NCBI GenBank assembly: GCA_009937085.1
Contig: JAACDD010000127.1
Coordinates: 1-6,469 of the forward strand
Source: Bacteroidota bacterium
Lineage (GTDB): Bacteria > Bacteroidota > Bacteroidia > Flavobacteriales > Flavobacteriaceae
DNA: 6,469 bases
Reading direction: 5' to 3'
A model generated the notes under the pieces. The model searched no databases. It was given only the letters and a program-made list of their open reading frames with translations, and was not told the DNA's origin. Made by a program: the position numbers and the translations under genes. Positions 1-6,469 of the stretch are shown piece by piece (the stretch's first letter is position 1; the number at the start of each line of letters is the position of its first letter).

Positions 1-23
1 GAATCCAATATGACCCACTTTTT

Positions 24-1280
24 TTAAATATATGGCAGCAGGCTTTCCAGCCCTACACTTCTAGATCCTTTAACCAAAATTTCATCGGCATCAATGGGGT
101 TGGTTATTAGGTGCGATGCAAGGTCTTCGGTTGTTTCAAACCAGTTTGAGTCCACAAAAGGTTTATAGGGATTGCCTACCCAATAGCAATATTCAATTCC
201 CGTGTTATCCACAAGCTTTACGAGTGCCTCATGTTCTTTTGCTTCATGTGTTCCAAGTTCTGCCATAGTTCCTAAAATCACAGCTTTTTTCCCTGCTCTT
301 TCGCCAAAGGAAATCACGGCAGCATGCATACTTGTTGGGTTCGCGTTGTAGGCGTCAAGTACTATGCTTTTAGTGTTTTTTTGCATCCATTGTGAGCGAT
401 GATTCACAGGTGTGTAATCTGAAATGGCAGCGATGCATTTTTCTGTAGAAACGCCAAAGGCGCTTCCCACACAAAGAGCCGCCGCAACGTTGGTTTTATT
501 GTAACTTCCGGCTAGTTGCGTGTAAACAGGAACCCCGTTATAGGATAACTCCAGCGTTGGGTGTTCACTACGATTCAAAAATGATGAAGGCGTGTAAGCG
601 ATTTTTTTGTTTTTTCCTAGTTTACTTAGGAGTTTTGGGTCTTCTTGATTTATAAAAGTAACCCCATCTTTTTGTTCTAAAAACCTGTAAAGCTCCGTTT
701 TCCCTTGTAGTACTCCTTCCTCAGAACCAAATCCCTCGAGGTGCGCTTTACCTACATTGGTAATTAGCCCATGCGTGGGTTGTGCTAAATCGCATAAAAA
801 ATCAATTTCGTTTAAATGATTTGCGCCCATTTCAATAATCGCATGGGTGTGTGCTTGCGTTAATTGAAGCAACGTTAGTGGAACGCCAATGTGGTTGTTC
901 AGGTTTCCTTCTGTTGCCAATACGCAATATGATGTGCTAAGCACGGCAGTAAGAAGTTCTTTGGTAGTGGTTTTTCCGTTACTACCTGTAAGCGCAATGA
1001 CGGGAATATCAAATTGATTTCTATGATGATGAGCAAGATTTTGCAGCGTTTGCAATACGTTATCAACCAAGTAACAACTTGAATGTGTTGCGGCTATTTC
1101 GGAGTTGTCTACGATAGCTGCTTTGGCTCCTTTTTTGATGGCGCTTAAAGCATATGTATTTCCATCAAAGTGTTCTCCTTTGAGTGCGAAAAAGAGTTTG
1201 TTGTCAAGGGATTTTCGACTATCGGTTTCTACACCCGATGACGTTAGGAAAAGTGCGTAAACGTCTTGAAGCGAGACCAT
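24..1280 (-). CDS. murF: UDP-N-acetylmuramoyl-tripeptide--D-alanyl-D-alanine ligase (MurF)
   Basis: This is the cytoplasmic Mur ligase that joins D-Ala-D-Ala to the UDP-MurNAc-tripeptide using ATP, the last soluble step of peptidoglycan precursor synthesis. The 418-residue length is close to the usual size for the family. All three Mur-ligase domains are visible. The N-terminal substrate-binding domain has TDSRK at 19-23 and the FFALKGEHFDGN segment at 30-41. The central ATPase domain has the P-loop GSNGKTT at 99-105, EMGANH at 150-155, NVGKAHLEGFG at 175-185, and a Lys at 194 that is the likely carbamylated residue. The C-terminal domain has NHRSQ at 293-297, DAYNANPTSM at 309-318 and KGSRS at 404-408. 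The start is an ATG three bases after the gldJ stop (TAG-CAC-ATG), so the gene is probably translated from a gldJ-murF transcript and has no promoter of its own in the gap. One oddity is GTMAELG at 337-343, where many MurF proteins have GDMxELG. The 23 bases beyond its TAA stop hold nothing recognisable. Confidence 0.97.
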   Translation of the reverse strand: MVSLQDVYALFLTSSGVETDSRKSLDNKLFFALKGEHFDGNTYALSAIKKGAKAAIVDNSEIAATHSSCYLVDNVLQTLQNLAHHHRNQFDIPVIALTGSNGKTTTKELLTAVLSTSYCVLATEGNLNNHIGVPLTLLQLTQAHTHAIIEMGANHLNEIDFLCDLAQPTHGLITNVGKAHLEGFGSEEGVLQGKTELYRFLEQKDGVTFINQEDPKLLSKLGKNKKIAYTPSSFLNRSEHPTLELSYNGVPVYTQLAGSYNKTNVAAALCVGSAFGVSTEKCIAAISDYTPVNHRSQWMQKNTKSIVLDAYNANPTSMHAAVISFGERAGKKAVILGTMAELGTHEAKEHEALVKLVDNTGIEYCYWVGNPYKPFVDSNWFETTEDLASHLITNPIDADEILVKGSRSVGLESLLPYI

Positions 1281-1283
1281 GTG

Positions 1284-2867
1284 CTAGTCGCGCGGACGTT
1301 TTTTGAGGTTGCTCTCGCCGAGGTAAGACATAGCACATCTAAACCCAATAAAATCAGCAGCCATAAACTCTGGTAAATAGCGTCTTTGTGCTGGGTCTAA
1401 CCAATACGAACGATCTTTCCAAGATCCTCCTTTTACAACACGTGTTTGATCTGAAATTAGTGATTTCACTTTTTCTTTATTATCAATTTCTACACCATCT
1501 TTATCAACTGCAAATTTGTACATTTCTGCTTCACCTGACAATTTAGATTGGTCATCGCCGTCCATAAAATCACTGTTATCCGCTTTATCAAAGTTTGGCC
1601 TTAATTTCGCATCCGTCGAAGGATCAATTTCAGTAAATTGAACCTCGCCTGGAAGTGATTTAATATTTAGTTTGTTGTTGGGTGCAGTTTCTAACTCCAC
1701 ACTATCTACAATATCAGTCTTTCCTTCAGGTCCAATTGCTGGTTTTGCATAGAGATTTCCTCTGTAATAGCTCATGTCCGAAATATCGTTATTTATGGTA
1801 GGGCGATAAACATCTGCTACCCATTCGGCAACATTTCCTGCCATACCATGTAGTCCAAAGTCATTAGGAGGATAAGCACGTACAGGAGCTGTAATGTCTG
1901 CATTATCTGAAGACCAGCCCGAAATACCACTGTAATCGCCTTTTCCTTGTTTAAAGTTTGCCAATTGGTCTCCTTCCGTTTTACGCTTATCGGAACGTGT
2001 TGAAGCGCCAGACCACGGATATTTTTTCTTTCCACGATAGTTGTTGTACTCACGAAGCTCTGATAGGCCCAAAGCAGCATATTCCCATTCCGCTTCTGTA
2101 GGAAGGCGGTATTCGGGTAGTAATAAACCATCTTCTATTCGTGCGATAGAATCATTGCCAACCTTGTTGTTATTTTTCTTGTTATCTGGTATTTTTTCTG
2201 ATAAACCCCCACCATAAACCATATTTGGAGCCAATAAATATGTCTTGGTATTATATGTGCTATCAGCTTTGATGCTATCAATTTCAAGGCTGATCCCTTT
2301 TTCGAGATACCCGTCACGTTCCAAACGTTTCTCATTTACGCGATCAGTCCGCCATTTGGCATAGTTTGTAGCTTGCTGCCATGTAACACCAACAACAGGA
2401 TAATCTCTAAATGCAGGATGACGTAAGTAGTTGTTCACCATGTCTTCATTAAATCCTAAAGGACTTCTCCATACCATAGTATCAGGAATAGCAGCGGTGT
2501 ACACTTGAGGGTATTTTTCTTTGTAAACACGTTCTAGCCAATCTAAATATTCAATATACATAAGGTTAGTGACCTCAGTTTCATCCATAAAGAAAGACCG
2601 TACCTGCACACGAACAGGAGCGTTATTCCAATCGCGCATAACATCGTCTTGAACCTTTCCTTTAATAAATGTTCCACCAGGGACAAATACCAATCCAGGA
2701 CCAGTTTCTTGTCCTTTGTAGTTTGTTTTATATTGAAAGCCACCTCTAGGTGAGTTTATTTCAAGACCTGTACCTTGCGATACATTAGAACGGCGTTTAC
2801 TCGAACTACAACTTGAAAGAATTGCAATTAAAAAGAGGGAAATAAATAAATTTGCGTGTGTTTTCAT
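1284..2867 (-). CDS. gldJ: Gliding motility / T9SS-associated outer-membrane lipoprotein GldJ
   Basis: GldJ is an outer-membrane lipoprotein needed for gliding and, through stabilising GldK, for Type IX secretion. In F. johnsoniae it lies along helical tracks. Numbered from the ATG at 2867 (527 aa), a lipoprotein signal peptide ends in LSSC with Cys20 as the lipidated residue. After it comes SSSKRR, which lacks the acidic residues of known surface-export signals, so the protein probably faces the periplasm. An FGE-sulfatase-type fold follows: VPGGTFIKG 62-70, FFMDETEVTN 92-101, YPVVGVTW 156-163, YRLPTEAEWEYAA 253-265, FGLHGMAGNVAEW 337-349, VVKGGSW 477-483 and GFRCAM 508-513. The fold is stretched by two insertions (about 174-252 and 362-476) and lacks the catalytic cysteines of true FGE, so it is probably structural. 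An in-frame ATG at 2885 would add six residues. The 2867 start is preferred because it gives a compact signal peptide, an A-rich leader, and leaves room for a promoter element at 2888-2895. The main alternative is the paralogue GldK, but the large insertions and the murF/porU neighbourhood favour GldJ. Confidence 0.93.
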   Translation of the reverse strand: MKTHANLFISLFLIAILSSCSSSKRRSNVSQGTGLEINSPRGGFQYKTNYKGQETGPGLVFVPGGTFIKGKVQDDVMRDWNNAPVRVQVRSFFMDETEVTNLMYIEYLDWLERVYKEKYPQVYTAAIPDTMVWRSPLGFNEDMVNNYLRHPAFRDYPVVGVTWQQATNYAKWRTDRVNEKRLERDGYLEKGISLEIDSIKADSTYNTKTYLLAPNMVYGGGLSEKIPDNKKNNNKVGNDSIARIEDGLLLPEYRLPTEAEWEYAALGLSELREYNNYRGKKKYPWSGASTRSDKRKTEGDQLANFKQGKGDYSGISGWSSDNADITAPVRAYPPNDFGLHGMAGNVAEWVADVYRPTINNDISDMSYYRGNLYAKPAIGPEGKTDIVDSVELETAPNNKLNIKSLPGEVQFTEIDPSTDAKLRPNFDKADNSDFMDGDDQSKLSGEAEMYKFAVDKDGVEIDNKEKVKSLISDQTRVVKGGSWKDRSYWLDPAQRRYLPEFMAADFIGFRCAMSYLGESNLKKRPRD

Positions 2868-2887
2868 TTGTAATTTTGGAATCATAA

Positions 2888-2895
2888 CAAAGGTG
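2888..2895 (-). promoter_or_regulatory. Possible -7 promoter element for gldJ-murF
   Basis: On the minus strand this reads CACCTTTG, one mismatch from the Bacteroidota -7 consensus TAnnTTTG. It would place the transcript start near 2884, giving a leader of roughly 17 bases to the ATG at 2867 and excluding the upstream ATG at 2885. No matching -33 TTG was seen at the usual spacing, so this is a weak candidate. Confidence 0.3.
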
Positions 2896-2899
2896 CAAT

Positions 2900-2979
2900 A
2901 TACGAATAAATCATGCGTAATGTTATTTACTTAACGCACACAATTTAAAAATAGTATGTCAAACCATAAATACGAATAA
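2900..2979. repeat. 10-bp direct repeat pair in the gldJ/porU intergenic region
   Basis: The sequence ATACGAATAA occurs exactly at 2900-2909 and again at 2970-2979, a 70-base spacing, inside the short divergent promoter region. On the minus strand both copies read TTATTCGTAT. The pair could be operator half-sites for one regulator acting on both transcription units, or a chance match in AT-rich DNA. No palindrome is present within either copy. Confidence 0.45.
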
Positions 2980-2993
2980 CAACTTAACATCGT

Positions 2994-3001
2994 TATATTT
3001 G
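2994..3001 (+). promoter_or_regulatory. Bacteroidota-type -7 promoter element for porU
   Basis: TATATTTG matches the consensus TAnnTTTG at every fixed position. It lies immediately before the first ATG of porU, so transcription would start at about 3005, giving a leaderless or very short-leader mRNA. No TTG at -33 spacing is visible upstream (2965-2980), so only half of the full promoter consensus is present. Confidence 0.5.
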
Positions 3002-3004
3002 TGT

Positions 3005-6000
3005 ATGCCAACAATGCACCTCAAATTTTTTGTATTTATTTTCTGCCTGTTTTGTATGGCTGCGACTGCGCAAACAACTGGTGTGCACCCTTTTCTCGAT
3101 AATTCAAATGCCTCTTGGCATCGCTTTTCAGTTGAAGATACGGGCGTTCAAAAATTGGATAAAAACTTTTTGAGGCAACTCGGAATTCCGGTAGATTCAA
3201 TAGACCCAAGAACACTGCGTATTTATGGCCGAGGAGGTCAAATGCTCCCATTAAAAAATGCTGCTGAAGTAGAAACACTTTACGAAAATGCCCTGTGGGT
3301 TGTTGGTGAAGACAACGGATCTTTTGACGATGCAGATTATATTTTATTCATGGGGTATGCAGGCGATACTTGGAATGCAGAAAGTCAAACGTTCAAAAAC
3401 CTATATCACAACACAGCAACCTATTATATTACCTACGGCGCTTCTTCTGGTAAGCGAATTTTAGTTGAAGAAGGTAGTACGTTAGTTTCTGCAAATGCGA
3501 TAAAATCTGGTATTTACCAAACTGTTTTAGAGGAAGACAATTACAATATTGGCTCACTAGGTAGACGTTGGTTTGCGGAGCGTTTTTCGGACGGACAAAA
3601 AGAAACCTACACGCTGCAAACACCAAATGTTGCATCGGGAACAACTATTGATGTGGTGGCTCGTGTCGCCGCTACGTCAAGTTCGAATACCTCATTTACG
3701 TTTGCTGCAGGTTCAAAAACCAAAACACTCTTTGTCTCTCCAACTAGTAGTACAACCGTAGCTAGTGAGCCTTCCATGCGTTTTAATAGTATCTCAGGTG
3801 TGATTCATTTAGAGCTAGAAGCTGCTAACGATGTTACTGCTGAATTATCCTACGATACAAATGGCGATTTTTCCTCAAATGGGTACTTGGATTTTGTTCT
3901 TGGACAGTACAAACGAAAACTTTCCGCAAGCGGTGGAAGTTTTTTATTTACGCTTGACGCAACAACAAATGTTCAAGAGTTAGCTATTTCCGACGCAACA
4001 ACAGAAACAACGCTTTGGGAATTAACTAGTGATGTGGTGTATACGCGGCCTGTAGACGCAACAACTTTTGGTGTAGATGTTTTGGTGGATGAAGATGCAA
4101 AATTTGTTTTGGCAACGGACTACAAAACACCAACCTATAGACGAAGCACACGAACGTTTTCGCCGACATCATTTTTAGCACAATTACAAGCCTTACCACC
4201 AACAACTTATTTGCTTATCACTTCAGAAGAATACAGGGGGGAAGCGGAACGATTGGTTTCTCATCGGATAGAAAACCGAGGGTTGCAAGCCCAGTTGGTA
4301 ACACTTGAAGAAATTTATGAAGCCTTTTCTACAGGTCAACAAGACATTGCTGCTATTCGGAATTTTGTACGCTATTTATATACATCACAAGACAAGCAAC
4401 TCAAATATTTGTGCTTGTTTGGTGATACAAGTTTTGATTACCAAAAACGTACTCGAGCAAACGATATGGTTGTGCCGACATATCATGCACTTAACAGTTT
4501 TTCATTGACGAACTCTTATATGTCTGACGATTTTTTCACGATGATGGACAGTGGCGAGGGGCTTTTAAGTTCAGGAGATAGAATGGATTTGGCAGTTGGA
4601 CGTATGGTGTTTTCAAACACGACGCAAGCTACAGTTGTTGTGGATAAAGTAATGGCATATGAAGCTCCTGAAAATAAAGGAAGCTGGAACAACAGCTTTA
4701 CATTAATGTCCGATGATGTTGACCACGATTGGGAATTTGTCATTCAGGAAAAATTAGATTTATTAGGAGATGAGTTACAGCTAAATAAACCTTTTTTAAA
4801 CATTACAAAGCTGCACTCCGATGCGTTTGCACAGGTGGCATCTGCGGGTGGCGATAGATATCCAGATGTAGAAATGGCTTTGGAAAACCGATTGTCGCAA
4901 GGAACATTAGTGTTAAATTATTTTGGTCATGGGGGAGAAGATGGGCTTTCAAATGAGTTTTTGGTAGATAAAGACATGGCATCTACGGTTTTTCACCCTG
5001 GAAAATATCCACTTTTTATCACATCTACTTGCGAATTTTCCCGCTTTGACAATCACGATAGACAAACCGCAGGTGAACTAATTTATCAAAATCCAACAGG
5101 TGGAGCAGTTAGCCTTATTTCCACTACCCGTCAAATTTATGTAACCAACGGCATTAATTATAATAATATTATTTCAAAGCATCTTTTCTCTTTTGGAAGT
5201 GATGACTACATCTCCATAGCTGAGGCGTTGCGAAAAGCAAAAAGTGAATTTTCGGATACCAATCAAAAACGCATTGTTTTTTACATTGGCGATCCAGCAG
5301 TAAAACTCCACATCCCAAAGCGAGAAATAAAAATCACGCACATTAACGGAGTTGATATCGATAGCGCAACAGACGAGCAACTACAGCTAAGCGCGCTGAA
5401 TACTGTAACGATTGATGGTGTCGCTGTGGACAGCTCTGGCGCACCTCTAGACTCGTTTAATGGAACGGTAACCTTACAGGTTTTTGACAAACAAGTACAG
5501 CGCACAACACTTGGAAACGATGGGCATGAAAAAATGAATTTCACTGCTTTGGGGAAGCAAATTTTTCAGGGATTATCCACTGTAAAAAGCGGAAAATTCA
5601 CATCCACTTTTGTCGTGCCAAAAGACATTGACTTAACGCCGGGCGAAGCGCGTGTAACAATGATTGCATTTAATGAGGACAAAAGCGAATCCTTAGGCGG
5701 ACACTCCAGTAAATTAATCATTGGCGGATTAAATACATCAGCTCCTCAAGACAATCAAGGTCCAGAAATTAACGTGTATTTGAACAACAGAAGCTTTGTT
5801 GACGGAGATCGTGTTTTTAGTAGTCCAACGCTTATCATTGACTTAGCAGATGAAAATGGCATCAACACTACGGGCGGAATTGGACACGATATAACAGCAA
5901 TTTTGGATGATAATCAAACCAATCCGCTTGTACTTAACGCATTTTATTCAACAGCAATAGATGATTTTACAAAAGGAACGCTTTCCTATCCGTTAAATAA

Positions 6001-6409
6001 TTTAGCAACAGGCGTACATTCGCTTGCAATTAAGGCATGGGACACTCACAATAATCCAAGTACTAAAACAATTACGTTTTGGGTAATGGATAATAATGAT
6101 TTACAGATTGAACGTGTGTTCAATTCGCCCAACCCTGTTACAAATCAAACAACATTTTTTGTACAGCATAACCGCCCACGTGAATTATTAGAAGCGAATT
6201 TGTATATCTTTACAATGGATGGAAAACGTATTTATGACAGCAGTCAAAATGTGTTTTCTTCAGGTTATTTGTTGGATAGTTTACGTTGGGATGCTACATC
6301 GTACAGTGGGCAAAAAGTAAATAAAGGGACTTACTTGTACACGATTGAGCTCATTTCTTCGTTATCACAATCAACCGATACCTATTCGGCTAAACTTATT
6401 ATTGAATAA
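3005..6409 (+). CDS. porU: T9SS C-terminal signal peptidase / sortase PorU (gingipain family C25)
   Basis: PorU is the cell-surface cysteine peptidase of the Type IX secretion system. In Porphyromonas gingivalis it removes the C-terminal signal from cargo and links the cargo to A-LPS. Numbered from the ATG at 3005 (1134 aa), it has a signal peptide ending near ATA-Q and an N-terminal domain typical of PorU (TGVQKLDKNFLRQLGIPVDS, then IYGRGGQMLPL). A gingipain-like C25 domain runs from about 402 to 772 and carries DLAVGRM, the catalytic His642 in NYFGHGGEDG (codon 4928-4930) and the catalytic Cys676 in TSTCEFSRFDN (codon 5030-5032). Ig-like segments follow. The last 100 or so residues, from SPNP at 1041-1044 to AKLIIE at the end, resemble a T9SS sorting domain. 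The frame stays open upstream to a TTG at 2999, but that codon overlaps the -7 element and is unlikely. ATG 3014 is a good alternative, giving MHLKFF as the start. The gene is divergent from gldJ, and its TAA is one base from the next start, which indicates an operon with porV. Confidence 0.95.
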   Translation: MPTMHLKFFVFIFCLFCMAATAQTTGVHPFLDNSNASWHRFSVEDTGVQKLDKNFLRQLGIPVDSIDPRTLRIYGRGGQMLPLKNAAEVETLYENALWVVGEDNGSFDDADYILFMGYAGDTWNAESQTFKNLYHNTATYYITYGASSGKRILVEEGSTLVSANAIKSGIYQTVLEEDNYNIGSLGRRWFAERFSDGQKETYTLQTPNVASGTTIDVVARVAATSSSNTSFTFAAGSKTKTLFVSPTSSTTVASEPSMRFNSISGVIHLELEAANDVTAELSYDTNGDFSSNGYLDFVLGQYKRKLSASGGSFLFTLDATTNVQELAISDATTETTLWELTSDVVYTRPVDATTFGVDVLVDEDAKFVLATDYKTPTYRRSTRTFSPTSFLAQLQALPPTTYLLITSEEYRGEAERLVSHRIENRGLQAQLVTLEEIYEAFSTGQQDIAAIRNFVRYLYTSQDKQLKYLCLFGDTSFDYQKRTRANDMVVPTYHALNSFSLTNSYMSDDFFTMMDSGEGLLSSGDRMDLAVGRMVFSNTTQATVVVDKVMAYEAPENKGSWNNSFTLMSDDVDHDWEFVIQEKLDLLGDELQLNKPFLNITKLHSDAFAQVASAGGDRYPDVEMALENRLSQGTLVLNYFGHGGEDGLSNEFLVDKDMASTVFHPGKYPLFITSTCEFSRFDNHDRQTAGELIYQNPTGGAVSLISTTRQIYVTNGINYNNIISKHLFSFGSDDYISIAEALRKAKSEFSDTNQKRIVFYIGDPAVKLHIPKREIKITHINGVDIDSATDEQLQLSALNTVTIDGVAVDSSGAPLDSFNGTVTLQVFDKQVQRTTLGNDGHEKMNFTALGKQIFQGLSTVKSGKFTSTFVVPKDIDLTPGEARVTMIAFNEDKSESLGGHSSKLIIGGLNTSAPQDNQGPEINVYLNNRSFVDGDRVFSSPTLIIDLADENGINTTGGIGHDITAILDDNQTNPLVLNAFYSTAIDDFTKGTLSYPLNNLATGVHSLAIKAWDTHNNPSTKTITFWVMDNNDLQIERVFNSPNPVTNQTTFFVQHNRPRELLEANLYIFTMDGKRIYDSSQNVFSSGYLLDSLRWDATSYSGQKVNKGTYLYTIELISSLSQSTDTYSAKLIIE
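3956..4065 (+). repeat. Three in-frame copies of GACGCAACAAC (Asp-Ala-Thr-Thr) inside porU
   Basis: The 11-mer GACGCAACAAC occurs at 3956-3966, 3992-4002 and 4055-4065. All three are in the porU frame and encode DATT at residues 318, 330 and 351 (numbered from ATG 3005). They fall in the region just before the C25 peptidase domain. The spacings of 12 and 21 codons are not regular, so this is a dispersed motif and not a tandem repeat. Confidence 0.55.
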
Positions 6410-6410
6410 T

Positions 6411-6469
6411 ATGAAACAACTTACCACTTTACTATTCTTTGTTGGACTTTTTCAGTTCACATATGCACA
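6411..6469 (+). CDS. porV: Start of the next gene, probably PorV (T9SS outer-membrane protein), cut by the window end
   Basis: Only 19 codons plus two bases are present. They encode MKQLTTLLFFVGLFQFTYA, a clear signal peptide with a Lys near the start, a hydrophobic core and a small residue (Ala19) at the likely cleavage site. The last two bases, CA, begin a Gln or His codon. The ATG lies one base after the porU stop codon, so the gene is almost certainly translated from the same transcript. The name PorV (also LptO/PG27) is inferred from gene order alone: porV follows porU in F. johnsoniae. PorV is an outer-membrane beta-barrel that shuttles cargo from the translocon to PorU. The visible sequence itself supports only an exported protein. 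Confidence 0.7.
   Translation, partial: MKQLTTLLFFVGLFQFTYA

Noticed and set aside
1..23. A possible further gene or terminator downstream of murF
   Set aside because: Only 23 bases are present, with no ATG, hairpin or stem visible on the minus strand.
1817..2743. Open frames of 66-104 codons on the minus strand within gldJ
   Set aside because: They overlap gldJ in other frames, show no family motifs, and gldJ itself is an intact, well-recognised gene.
2957..2962. TTGACA on the minus strand, resembling a -35 box for gldJ
   Set aside because: No TATAAT-like or TAnnTTTG element lies at a suitable distance (17 bases on it reads GTGCGT), and Bacteroidota do not use the E. coli -35 consensus.
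2999..3001. TTG as the porU start codon
   Set aside because: It is part of the TAnnTTTG promoter element, and two ATGs directly downstream give better signal peptides.
3036..5544. Several open frames of 62-87 codons inside porU, on both strands
   Set aside because: They are out of frame with, or antisense to, a full-length PorU that contains both catalytic residues; none has a recognisable domain or start signal.
1..6469. Mobile element, CRISPR array, tRNA/rRNA or a new defence or biosynthetic system
   Set aside because: No transposase, terminal inverted repeats, regular spaced repeats or RNA gene motifs were seen; all long frames belong to a known T9SS/gliding and cell-wall gene cluster.

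Overview
The window looks like chromosomal DNA from a gliding or gliding-related member of the Flavobacteriia (Bacteroidota). The evidence is an AT-rich sequence, A-rich translation starts without clear Shine-Dalgarno sites, a TAnnTTTG-type -7 promoter element, signal peptides followed by Gln, and above all the gene content: parts of the Type IX secretion system (T9SS) and gliding machinery. From memory, the same neighbourhood (porV, porU, gldJ, murF) occurs in Flavobacterium johnsoniae.

The layout is two divergent transcription units around a short intergenic gap (about 2868-3004). Leftward, on the minus strand, are gldJ, an outer-membrane lipoprotein with a degenerate formylglycine-generating-enzyme/sulfatase-modifying fold, and then murF, the ligase that adds D-Ala-D-Ala to the peptidoglycan precursor. 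They are separated by 3 bases and almost certainly co-transcribed. Rightward, on the plus strand, is porU, the gingipain-like (peptidase C25) sortase of the T9SS. One base after its stop comes the start of a gene cut by the window edge. Only a signal peptide is visible there, and by position it is most likely porV.

Together, PorU and PorV would form the cell-surface complex that removes the C-terminal signal from T9SS cargo and attaches the cargo to lipopolysaccharide. GldJ would act on the periplasmic side of the outer membrane, supporting GldK and the gliding track. MurF supplies cell-wall precursor and is a housekeeping gene carried in the same operon.

No RNA gene, mobile element, CRISPR array or new system was found. 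The window is essentially fully coding apart from the divergent promoter region. The most useful observations are start-site corrections for porU and gldJ, the substrate-like C-terminal domain on the sortase, loss of both catalytic cysteines in GldJ's enzyme-like fold, and small repeats in the intergenic region and in porU.
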